Of a DNA stretch of 13,039 bases, positions 1-9,200 are shown piece after piece (the first letter of the stretch is position 1; every line of letters begins with the position of its first letter). The position numbers and the translations under genes are program-made. The stretch is from Phoronis ovalis (lineage: Eukaryota; Phoronida; Phoronidae). Location: positions 1 through 13,039 of the forward strand of contig JAOXYB010040872.1 in NCBI GenBank assembly GCA_028565635.1. The letters run 5' to 3'. The notes beneath the pieces are model-generated. The model had not been told where the DNA came from. It did not search any database and saw only the letters and a list, made by a program, of their open reading frames with translations.

Positions 1-8
1 GGCCATAG

Positions 9-1406
9 GTTGGTAGGTGTATTAGGCCAGGTGACATAGATGGCTTTACAACTAAAGAAACTACATCATATGATGGGTATCTGTCTGCACCTGCAGACCT
101 CTTGTTTAACGTATGACACTTTGATCTATATTGGAGTTGGCTTGTAGATTGTGATTTTTCTTGGCTCTTTGATTTACACAACTAAAATTAGGATTCATAA
201 TCGGGCACTCTGTACCCATTCAAATCACTAGGTTATTGTTTCTGTTAATCTGTTGTGCTAGAAAGTAAGCATATTGTTACGATTATTTTAGCTAACTGAT
301 GACATTCCTGTTATTAAAAGAAGGCGACCTGAGATGATTAAAGCAACAACTGAAGAACGCAAAGAATTCTCTGCGTTATTTGACTCGGGCAGTGAAGATT
401 CAGAAGATGAAAATACAAGGTATCCTTACATGCTTCAGTTCTTTGACTTAAATTATTATTCAAATCTGGTAACAATTAATCAAATGCAGAAGAACAGAAC
501 TATTTGCTTAGTACAAACTTTTGACGTCGTCTTAACTTAACCAGCCTAGGAACCTCTGGTGATAATGGCGTTATGTTGATGTTGACATCAACTATTTTGT
601 TTAAATTGATTAAAGTTGGAGGATACCTCAGAAATCCTGGATCTGGTCCTGTCCTTACAGCAGATGTTGGGTTGGGTTTTTCTTGTGTGTCACTTTATAA
701 TTGAATGTTGTATTGTTTATTGATTTAGGTTTTTACCAAAGTCTGAAAGACCTGCCAAGAAGCAGAACTCTAAGCTGCAAGAGGATAATGACTTAGATTA
801 CAGGTAACTAATAGCTGATAACTAACAAAAAGAACTGTCACTGATTCTTTACACATTTTGGCAAAGTTCCATTATTTGTCTTTTGGGTGCCTTGGACATT
901 TGAACACAAATTTTCAGAATGTGTGAGTAAGCGAAGAACTGGGATTATCTATTCACAGTTCATACAAGTACATATTGTTTATTACATTCCGATTACATGA
1001 AGTTGCAGTATCCAGAAAATTGAGTATACAGCACTGACATTTTACAGTGTGCACATCAGACTGTTATACTTTGCTAGTCAATTTCTTAGCTTCACTAATG
1101 CGTCGTAATGCTGTTGAAGCTTTCTATTAAATTATTTGAACTGTACTGGAACTGTCAAAAACATTCGTAGAAATGCCAAAAATCTGTTGTAGTGATTTCG
1201 ACAGTGATGAATTGGAACAGCTTGCTATGTCTGCTGATGAAGATGAATCCGCAGACAGCAATGATGGTGATGATGGCAATAAATCGGAACAAGACAGTTC
1301 CATGGAAGGTAGCGATGGTAATGAATCAGAACAGGACAGTTCCATGGAAGACGTATCAGATAAAGAAGATATTGTTGAGGATTTTGAGTTGTCAGATAGT
1401 GATTAG
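9..1406 (+). CDS. 3' part of an unrecognised gene with basic segment and acidic Ser-rich C-terminus (four exons, partial)
   Basis: Four exons join in one frame: about 9-110, 292-419, 729-803 and 1193-1406 (stop TAG), giving about 172 residues of the C-terminus. The 5' end of the first exon is uncertain because the only open frame has a stop at 6-8, so an acceptor at or after 7-8 is required. Introns have GT/AG ends with phases 0, 2 and 2. In order, the protein has a segment containing RPGDIDGFTTKETTSYDGY, a basic patch VIKRRRPEMIK, an acidic SGSEDSEDE cluster, a KSERPAKKQNSK patch, and a final 70 residues dominated by D, E, S, N and G with an internal duplication. Such mixed-charge tails are common in nuclear and nucleolar proteins, and several serines next to acidic residues look like casein kinase 2 sites. 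I do not recognise the family, and the functional domain probably lies outside the window. The coding call is supported by consistent phases and charge pattern, not by homology. Confidence 0.65.
1272..1349 (+). repeat. 42-base in-frame tandem duplication in the acidic tail
   Basis: The unit starting at 1272 (GATGGCAATAAATCGGAACA) recurs at 1314 (GATGGTAATGAATCAGAACA), 42 bases later. At protein level it gives SEQDSSMEGSDGN followed by ESEQDSSMEDVS. Most differences between the copies are silent or conservative, so the repeat probably arose by local duplication and has been kept as coding sequence. Confidence 0.75.
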
Positions 1407-1583
1407 TAAATTATTTTGACACTAGCAGTGGAGTGTTGTTAATTATGTAGTAAAACAAGTCAGTTCCATGATAATTCGAGTGAATTCGAATGATGTTTTT
1501 TTCACTAATTTACCGTCAATTTCATTTTAATACCGATCATCCTTGGTGTTGTTCCAAGTGTCATGTTAACAAATTATTTAAAT

Positions 1584-1589
1584 AATAAA
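1584..1589 (+). terminator. Poly(A) signal of the left-hand gene
   Basis: AATAAA lies 178 bases after the TAG stop at 1404-1406. A GT-rich stretch follows around 1665-1680 (CTTGTGGTGTGGC), as expected for a cleavage and polyadenylation site. Confidence 0.55.
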
Positions 1590-2093
1590 ATTAAAATCTG
1601 ACTGTAAATTGGTGAAACAAATTAACAGTGGATTATCCTCAAGATCTACTGTTCCTTTGTTGCTGAAGGCTTGTGGTGTGGCATATTACAATAATTTAAA
1701 ATAACTATTTTTAATTGTTTTAACTTTACCCACATGCCATTGAGTTGTACATCATGTTAAGCGACACATAGTCATTGTAGTGACACAATCTGTGATACTT
1801 TCACAAGATTTCTTCAGACAGGTTCCTTTATAGAATTGGGTGCAAAATGTCTGATTCATATTCATAATCTGCTGCATTAGATAGTCTAGCTCGACTGACA
1901 GTGTTGGGCTTATGTGGAGATTTAGGTATAACTCACATCTTCTTTGGTGGTTTGATGGGCAACAAATCTCAAATTGGTACCACCATGATTCATATAGAAT
2001 TAAAATGCTGTATGCATTCTGCTTTCATAGAGTGAACTGCCCTGGGAGCAAGGAATAATCATGTTGTTGTATGCCTGCTTAGCTTTCCTCTTT

Positions 2094-2114
2094 TTGGTTG
2101 GTTCCTCCAACCAA
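2094..2114. repeat. Short perfect inverted repeat (8-base arms, 5-base loop)
   Basis: TTGGTTGG, then TTCCT, then CCAACCAA. It lies just beyond the distal minus-strand AATAAA (2151-2156), where a cleavage site for the SOCS-box gene might fall. An arm this short is expected by chance somewhere in 13 kb, so no function is claimed. Confidence 0.4.
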
Positions 2115-2150
2115 TTATAAAAATAACTTTCACATTAAACTTATGTAACA

Positions 2151-2156
2151 TTTATT
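2151..2156 (-). terminator. Candidate distal poly(A) signal of the SOCS-box gene
   Basis: The plus strand reads TTTATT, giving AATAAA on the minus strand about 1.1 kb past the stop codon at 3281. If used, the 3' UTR would be over 1.1 kb. The proximal signal at 3140-3145 is the simpler choice. Confidence 0.25.
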
Positions 2157-3139
2157 TACTGAACAAAGAACATTGCATGCAAAGAAGGCATGCATTAAAA
2201 ACTACAACTTGTAACATTTCACAGTTTACTGTGACCTACTATAGACGCACAAATACAAGGGAAAATAGCCAATATAAGTCTGCATTGGGAATAGTTGTTT
2301 GTGTACCAACATATGCATACCAGAGTAATATCCAACTGAGATGTTGGTTAACATTATTACTATAACATGAATATAACTTGGAGAAAGTATCAAACTTTAC
2401 GTAGAATGTTCACTTGTTGCCTCAGTTCCCCCACAAGCTACAAACAAAAGAATAACTATTTCTATGGTCAAAATAATAAATTCAGTTTGGCCTATAGGAA
2501 ACAACTTAGCACCATATCAAATAAATTTCAATGACACTTAAAACATGTAACAAAAAATAAAAACGAGATAAAATAAGATCTACTTTCAAAATCGAATCCT
2601 TACAATCAGGTCCTGATCTACTAATATTTGTACTTCATAAATGCCCATCAATTGTATAGTTTGGTTTCTAATAACTAAGACTTATGGCTATAAAAAATAC
2701 AACAATATAAACGTTCCGTATAAATTAATTGTCAACTTTAATAAAAATAACTAGTTTGAACCATATCTGACTAATATCTTGATGCATATAGATTGCATGT
2801 TTGTTTTACTATTAACGTGTTAATGTATGACAAAAATTTGTTGGCCTTTGGCCAATTTATGCTATAAAACTCACTGTTCGAAAAAATATAATATAAACTT
2901 AAAAGATCTTCTGCCGGCAAAAGACCACTTAAACACATTATATTTAGTATTTAATAAAACCATTACGTAAACAGCTAACAATTTTAGCTGGAGCATTCAC
3001 AATAGTTATAAATCATAATGACTGTTTACACACACAACATATACATAAAGCTATCTAAACTGTCTACAACAAGAATTGGCATATAGGCCTCAGCTTGCCA
3101 AGAACATTCTTTGGTCCTATAGAGAGCATTATTACAGTT

Positions 3140-3145
3140 TTTATT
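3140..3145 (-). terminator. Proximal poly(A) signal of the SOCS-box gene
   Basis: TTTATT on the plus strand is AATAAA on the minus strand, 136 bases past the stop codon of the ankyrin/SOCS gene. It is the first canonical hexamer downstream of the stop. Confidence 0.45.
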
Positions 3146-3280
3146 TGCAATTTGTGACATTGTTGCCTTGTGCACTGAAACAAGTTGCTTTGGTAACTAG
3201 TACTCCTAATTCTGTAATCTGCTATCACAAATCTTATCAAAAGCGTGTGACGTAAATGTTCACTGATCCTGCCTGTTGTA

Positions 3281-4537
3281 TTACGATACTTCCATGTGCA
3301 AAGATGGCATAAGAAAATCTTCTTTTGAATATTCTACATCCCTCAGAAGAATATACTCCTTTAATCTATTAGGTATCATCAACTTACCCACTCTACTTGA
3401 TACATAATATCCAAGTAGTTTACGGATTTGTAACCGACACAAATGTTGAAGCGTTGCAATCACAGTTGAGGAGGATGTAGATCTTTGGCTAACAGATGCA
3501 ATGGGATAGTTTGCATTAATATATCGCTTTTCTGCATCAGTCCATGAATGCCCAGAAGCAGCCAATGTTCTAAACAGCAGTAAACTATATACCGAATTTG
3601 AATCTGCGTGAGACAGTGCAAAATTATAGAACAGAGAATGTCCATATGATGCTGTAACACACGTGATCTCTGTAGCCTGAACTACTTCAATGATTGACTT
3701 TCTGCACAGTGATAAATTACGAGCTGCCTCTTCGGGAGATATATCACTGTTAGGAAATAAATAGGCATTATTCTTTATAAGCACAGCTAACATGGAATGA
3801 AGACGTGGGATATCTCTGTTCTCAATTAAAAACAGTTCCTTACAAATACAGTATATTCCATTCCATACATCTTTCCTAACATCAACATCAGGATCATTTA
3901 AAACGAATGCAAAAGCAGCTTCAATAAGTAAAACTAAAATATCATGGTTTTCTACTCGTATAGCCTCTTCTAGAGGTGACTTTGAATCACAGTCTCCTGC
4001 CTTTTTCTGGGGGTTTGCACCTTTTTGCAGCAAAACATCAACACAGCTATAATTTCCTCTCTCACAAGCAACTCCAAGTGGTGTAATCCCTGAATTATTC
4101 TGTTTATCAATTTCACAACCAGTGTGAGTTGTAAACAGTTCTACTATATTACCATAACCTGATGACGCTGCCATATGCAGGGCTGTGCGTGTTGTAAGAT
4201 AAGTCTGACGATTAACATCAATCTTTGAGCCTAACAGAAATTGTACACAGTCTATGTGATTACATGCTACTGCCCTATGTAAGGCAGTATTACCAAACTC
4301 ATCCTGACAATTTGGATTAGCACCAGCTTCTATGAGTTTTGCAACGCATTCTGCATGACCTTTCTCAGCTGCAAGAATTAACGGAGTAGTCCACCATTTA
4401 GTGAAACAGTTCACAGGCTGCAGTTTACCTATATGTTTGAGTATAGCTTTATCCGTAAGTAATTCTTCTAATGTGGCTACATCGCCCTCAATTACTGCAC
4501 GTTGCAGAGCTTTGTACTTGGACGGATTATTACCCAT
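3281..4537 (-). CDS. Ankyrin repeat and SOCS box (ASB-like) protein, 418 aa, single coding exon
   Basis: Predicted substrate receptor of a Cullin-5/Elongin BC ubiquitin ligase. Ankyrin repeats present the target and the SOCS box docks Elongin C and Cullin 5. Repeats are visible at about residues 7-36, 48-77, 81-110, 115-146, 149-178 and 185-213, with typical cores such as TPLILAAEKGHAECVAKLIE and NTALHRAV. Residues 214-355 are not repeat-like. The SOCS box is at about 357-400: BC box LQHLCRLQIRKLL (363-375) and a Cul5-box-like IPNRLKEYILL (388-398), with Ile where Leu is usual. Eighteen residues follow it. The start is the first ATG after a splice acceptor (TTTTGCAG, exon from 4544), only 7 bases upstream, so the 5' UTR is spliced. 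The N-terminus MGNNPSK fits the N-myristoylation pattern (Gly2, Ser6, Lys7). I could not match it to a particular vertebrate ASB, so no symbol is given. Confidence 0.92.
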   Translation of the reverse strand: MGNNPSKYKALQRAVIEGDVATLEELLTDKAILKHIGKLQPVNCFTKWWTTPLILAAEKGHAECVAKLIEAGANPNCQDEFGNTALHRAVACNHIDCVQFLLGSKIDVNRQTYLTTRTALHMAASSGYGNIVELFTTHTGCEIDKQNNSGITPLGVACERGNYSCVDVLLQKGANPQKKAGDCDSKSPLEEAIRVENHDILVLLIEAAFAFVLNDPDVDVRKDVWNGIYCICKELFLIENRDIPRLHSMLAVLIKNNAYLFPNSDISPEEAARNLSLCRKSIIEVVQATEITCVTASYGHSLFYNFALSHADSNSVYSLLLFRTLAASGHSWTDAEKRYINANYPIASVSQRSTSSSTVIATLQHLCRLQIRKLLGYYVSSRVGKLMIPNRLKEYILLRDVEYSKEDFLMPSLHMEVS

Positions 4538-4543
4538 TTTTAG

Positions 4544-4551
4544 CCTGCAAA
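4544..4551 (-). other. Splice acceptor just upstream of the ASB-like start codon
   Basis: On the minus strand the sequence reads ...TACTTTTGCAG and then GCTAAAAATGGG, with the exon starting at 4544. The ATG follows after 7 bases. The coding region is therefore intact in one exon while the leader comes from an upstream exon, most likely the one ending at 5318. Confidence 0.6.
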
Positions 4552-5317
4552 AGTATTAGACAATAGGTCAAGGCTTTTACTCAAAGGATAATCCTATTCC
4601 TGTAGATCATGTTACTACAATTTTACAAGCAGAAAAATAATTAATTCCTTTATCCTTTAGGTTAAATTCATGGAATGATTTTTTATAACAGAAGCTACAG
4701 ACAGTGGACACCTTAGCGTATAGGATTGTGTTTTTGTCTGCCTTTTTGACATATTTTGATGTAAAATGGGGTAAGTTATTAGTTTTGTGGTATTGCGTCA
4801 AAGATCAGTCGGGAAGTTATAGATTGTGTCTAGTTTTCCAGAAAAAAGTGTATAATGTCTCACAAAACAAATGACAGAATTTTAAAAATTAAAATAAAAC
4901 TCGTTGCAACTGGTATGTTAATCTCATTAATTATTATGTCTTACAATATAGATCACAAGTGAAACTTTGGTAATAATACGACGGATAGTCGGGGTATGTT
5001 TGGAATTTTTGGTATATGATGGGTCAATATTTCGGCCTTTTTGGTGTAGTTAGTCAGAATATTTTACCCCCAATGTATTCCCATCCAAAATATTCCTGGC
5101 AATGCACATGGCCATGTTTATGTTTACATAATATTAAAGAAGGTAATAGGTAGTGGCTATCAAAAATTAGACAAGAGAAAATGGTAAAATAACAATGTTC
5201 CAAAACGATCTTGTTAAAATTACGCAAATTATAGATATAGAAAAGCTTTTAAAAGTAATAATAAGCATTTTTACCATTTTAGGACGAGGTCCTATAGTTC
5301 CCCGATATTTTTTTCAC

Positions 5318-5370
5318 CTTTTCTGGATTCAGCTTCCTCTGGTCCTCCATCTTGCGAGCGCAGACGTCAC
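5318..5370 (-). promoter_or_regulatory. Candidate promoter / first exon of the ASB-like gene with CRE-like and YY1-like sites and a small upstream ORF
   Basis: Read on the minus strand, TGACGTC (5363-5369, CRE-like) is followed by GCGCTCGCAAGATGGAGG, in which CAAGATGG (5347-5354) resembles the YY1 start-site element. This is a rare CpG-containing patch in otherwise AT-rich DNA. The ATG at 5350 has a strong context (A at -3, G at +4) and opens MEDQRKLNPEK, ending in a good donor AAG|GTGAAA (exon end 5318). Joined to the acceptor at 4544 this frame stops after four more codons, so it would act as an upstream ORF and not as the N-terminus of the ASB protein. The transcription start and splice are inferred. 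Confidence 0.4.
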
Positions 5371-6175
5371 AATTCAAAAGGAGGCTAACTGGCCAGGGAA
5401 GCTGGATTCCTGTGCAAAATGCTACCTCCTTTTTTAAAATCGGAAAATGAGCGAATTAAACCCAACTAGACAGGTGTTTTATTTTTACAACCACATTGGA
5501 ATTGTGGTTACTTGAAAATTTATAGTTTGTCCTATTTTTATTGACAGTAGGATGAGACGGATGCTGAATAAACCTCTAGTACTGACACCTGGTGTAAGGA
5601 ATGTGCAGATTTGGGATTTCATAAACTAGAATTGTTTAAACGTACTAGTACATCACCCAACGCCATCCACTTTGGGATTATTTAAACGCAAATTTTAGCA
5701 CCATCTGGGGCAAAACATTGGACAAAGAACTTATTTTTCGTCAAGTTGCCAGCAAGGATATGGGTCATGTAAAGGTTTTTTCCAAGCTAGTGCTGGGAGG
5801 AGCCATCAATTTGCTACAACTCATATTCAGCAATTTATAACTGTGCTTAATAAGGTACTTGGCCAAGCAAGGCACCATAACACAGACCAACCCACAGATT
5901 AAATTTTAGGATTTAACACTGTTTTTAAACATGATGCCCAGGTTTTTTTTTAATAAGTACTTTCCAAAGATTCAATTTTCATTTCTGCATAACGAAACAC
6001 AAAAATGGCTTATGTACAAGGTAAAATCTTATTATTATAAAAAAACATGCTAAAATGTCAAATGTTGGCACATTTGCAATAAATATTATATTAAAATTGT
6101 CCTGCTTATGTATAATTATGTAAAATCAGTCCTCAAGCATTATTCTCAGGTAAATTATTCACACAATCCCAGCAT
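5371..6175. other. Intergenic spacer between the ASB-like promoter and the HDAC8 3' end
   Basis: AT-rich DNA with no convincing gene. A roughly 65-codon plus-strand frame without ATG (about 5699-5900) is Q/H-rich and unsupported. A 7-base inverted repeat (AACCACA at 5489-5495, TGTGGTT at 5503-5509) is within chance expectation. Confidence 0.5.
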
Positions 6176-6181
6176 TTTATT
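6176..6181 (-). terminator. Poly(A) signal of HDAC8
   Basis: TTTATT on the plus strand is AATAAA on the minus strand, 82 bases past the HDAC8 stop codon (6263-6265). It gives a compact 3' UTR of about 100 bases and supports the short final exon. Confidence 0.6.
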
Positions 6182-6262
6182 GCTAGCAATACAATGCAAT
6201 TTTTAACACTTGCTATGTTTATATTCCATTTCAGACACCCTCCTAATCTGCCCATTTACCAA

Positions 6263-6294
6263 TTAGCTTTCTCCAGGCACATTCTCCAGATTTT
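6263..6294 (-). CDS. HDAC8: HDAC8 coding exon 12 (last), C-terminus
   Basis: Acceptor TTTTGTTTTCAG, then ten codons ending in TAA, giving [10 protein letters not shown] after the split Lys codon. It aligns with the human C-terminal helix end (GNLKHVV), which confirms that exon 11 is spliced and not read through. Confidence 0.88.
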
Positions 6295-9200
6295 CTGAAA
6301 ACAAAACAAAAGGTTAATCCTTTGCAATATTATCAGGTTAATAAGACATGCAAAATATTCTTAACTGCAAGAGTACGCAAGAATAAGCTCGAGGATACTA
6401 GGACATACAAAATGTAACATGGGTGATGATATTTTTGAAACTGTTGTCTGAATCATTTTCTTTTTATTCCTTGGCAGTATTTTTTTCCTGATGTGGAGGG
6501 CTATGTGTCTATACTTGGATAATTTAATGAGGTTGTATAATATTGTTAAACAGTCCAAATACTCACTTAACAGTTCTGATAGAATCTGTTGAATGTAATG
6601 GTCAGAATTTTCATTACTTCGATTGCCAGGGCTAAGACCCAACTCATAATCCGGACCATACTGAGTAAAATACTACAATAATATATAGCAAGAATCTCAT
6701 TTTAATACTAGATTTATGACTAACATCACTATATAGTTCATCATGATGACGAAATATCACTAATCAGTGTATGAAATCAATACAAGTCAGTAATATTTGA
6801 TACCAGAATGCTATCTGGTGGTAATAAGACTATACCAAATTAAGTGTGTCAGTTTTAAAAGCAATAGTTAATCAGGCATTCAATTGCCAACAATTGCGAA
6901 TAATTGTAACAAACATTTCAAAAACTATTGAAAAAATATAGGTAAGATGCAGTTCTTCTAATGATTTAATTTAACACAATTTATTTAATGATGCATTTAT
7001 ATTCTGACACACCAGCCACCTTCAAAGTTCAGGAAACTTAAAGAAATGAAACAAAGTCATAAAAATGAAATGTTCACCTTATGTTCTGGTATATCTTCAG
7101 ACAATGCTATACCTAGAATTTCTCCAGTAATACTTGTCCAGCAACGCGAGGTATTAGCTTTATTGTAACCACCTGTTAATAATGTATAATAAACATACTT
7201 GTACATTTTTAGTGGGTTAGCGTAATGAAAGGAAAAGGAGTGAAAATTGTGACTTCCAGTTATTATATGCTAGCATTTAGTGCAATTTAATCATAATTTA
7301 TATTTAAGATAATTTTGGAGCAATATGTATCTTTAATCACACTATTGTGGATGCATTTTTAACTTACATACTTACTGTTCACAAAATAATTAAGACTGGC
7401 TTATCTTAAATACTTAAAATTCACTTTAAATCTGCTTTAATACTAATTACTGATTCATTTTATATACTATACCTCCCCCAAGCAAAACAGTAGGTAAAGA
7501 CCAGTTCAGAATGTGACGTATACACTTTAATATTCCACTAGGGGTCAGGTTGAATGATGTCATTGGGTCACCTACTAACCCATCAGCTCCACACTGGCAA
7601 ACAACTGATTGTGGTTGGAAAAATGTGATCACTTTGGCTGTTACTCTTAAACAAAAAATATTATTATTATGCTTTACTCCAAAATGCCTCTTGAATCATG
7701 GTACGAGAATATTTGTAAATCTATCTGCTTATGTGCATAATAGACACTTGCTCTTTTTAAGATGAAACTGAGATAATATTTGGTTACTTTGCATCACAGC
7801 ACCCATAGTTCTTTATTCCTTCTAATTATGTGAATGCAATGTCACATAAAGAAAAGAAATATAAGGTATGACATGATAACGCAGTTGATTATCGATGAAA
7901 ACCGTAAAAGCAATATAAAAAGTATAGCCGTCTCAACACTACAGGCAGGTTCAAGTAAAATGACAATTTTATAGATCAACAGTCTGAATTATACTCCTCT
8001 ATAATAGCATAACTTTAAAAAATGAAAGATGGCAATAATAAATCTCTGTGGATTTCATTTTGACATATACTATCAACTGAACATGTGAATACAAATACAG
8101 AAACCTACTTAGTGAATATTTCAAAGTATTGCTGATCTTGTATGCCATCTTTCAGTGGAACATTACAGCAGTAAAACTTTCCACGAGACATTCCAACATC
8201 ATTTAACGAACCAGTCCCTGAAAAGAAGTGCAAGAAACATTATAACACATTGGAACACTGTAAATTTATTTGACTGTAATATGAAGCTACTGAACAAGAG
8301 AACACCATGATAGAAGTACAAAATAATTAGCTACTAAATACTCTGATGTTATTATTATTTAATCGTTGTACACCACTTATGCCGTAAACAAATAACACAA
8401 ACATAACAGAATAGAGAAGAGCAAAATAGTTAACCATTATCAATGCTGCACCAGATGTACGTCAAAAGGTATGATGATACTAATAGTCAAATGTAAATTA
8501 ATGCGAAATAGGATTACCTACCTGGGAAAAACCCAGGAGCATATTTGTGGAATGAAAGTGTGAACACTTTCGAGGTTGCACAAAAAGCATCTTCAACACC
8601 TGGAAGATATACAAAACTGTAAATATCTGAAGCAAATGTTCACAAAATTATAAGCTCAATAATACATAATAATTCTTCAGTAACTGAGGGTCATTTTTAG
8701 TTACTTCAATATTCAACATTTGTATGTATGTACAGAAAGATTACAATTGCAAAAATTTGTAATATGTAAGTTAACTAGACAGCTTTTCTGTACAAGATAA
8801 ATGTTCCTACCGTCACCATGGTGCAAATCTATATCAATGTACAAGACTCTATCAAATTTCTCCCTTAGTTTAAGGATGCTCAACACAACATCATTAAAAT
8901 AACAAAATCCTGATGCCTCATCTCTGTAACAAACAAAACCAGTTACAGTGTATAGGAAATGGAGAACTGTAATATTATTCCTTTCCCTCTTTACATGTTG
9001 CTTTTGCATTTTCTGGATTTTCCAGTTTACCCTCAAATATTCAATAATATTATAGTGAATGAAATTAAAAGGAGCCTTATTAGGCAGAAGAGACAAAAGA
9101 TGTATGATTTTAAGATGAACACAAAAAGGAAACTATTTGTATAACCAATAACAGAACTTTTAGTTTCTCTTAGTATCATATTTTGCATTGAAAAAATAAT

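Larger units (their letters stand above)
1590..3139. other. Tail-to-tail intergenic / possible long 3' UTR region, no gene seen
   Basis: AT-rich sequence between two converging genes. Open frames here (for example 2177-2365 plus) are short, lack codon structure and have no plausible splice partners. The right part could be an extended 3' UTR of the minus-strand SOCS-box gene, since AATAAA on the minus strand also occurs at 2151-2156. A small near-palindrome (TCTTCTGCCGGCAAAAGA, 2907-2924) is the only other structure noticed apart from the hairpin listed separately. Confidence 0.5.

Noticed and set aside
1127-1345. Minus-strand serine-rich open frame
   Set aside because: It is the antisense shadow of the acidic plus-strand exon 1193-1406: GAT/GAA repeats read backwards give Ser and Leu codons.
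2177-2365. 62-codon plus-strand open frame in the intergenic region
   Set aside because: No domain, no splice partner, and length within chance expectation.
4607-4801. 64-codon minus-strand open frame upstream of the ASB-like gene
   Set aside because: It lies in the inferred leader intron, has no recognisable motif, and cannot be joined to the ASB frame.
5195-5437. 80-codon plus-strand open frame across the candidate promoter
   Set aside because: Composition resembles translated AT-rich non-coding DNA, with no family features. The CpG patch it crosses is better explained as a minus-strand promoter.
5699-5900. About 65 codons open without ATG, Q/H-rich, after an AATTTTAG acceptor-like site
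   Set aside because: Weak pyrimidine tract, no donor or partner exon identified, and no resemblance to a known protein or transposon.
6361-6566. Open frame continuing past HDAC8 exon 11, adding 68 residues
   Set aside because: It runs through a consensus donor (A|GTGAGT), and the spliced alternative gives the conserved HDAC8 C-terminus from 6294-6263. The read-through sequence looks like intron.
7550-7765. Plus-strand open frame of 71 codons
   Set aside because: Antisense to HDAC8 exon 9, which is fixed by homology.
8959-9144. Plus-strand open frame of 61 codons
   Set aside because: AT-rich intron sequence of HDAC8 with no features.
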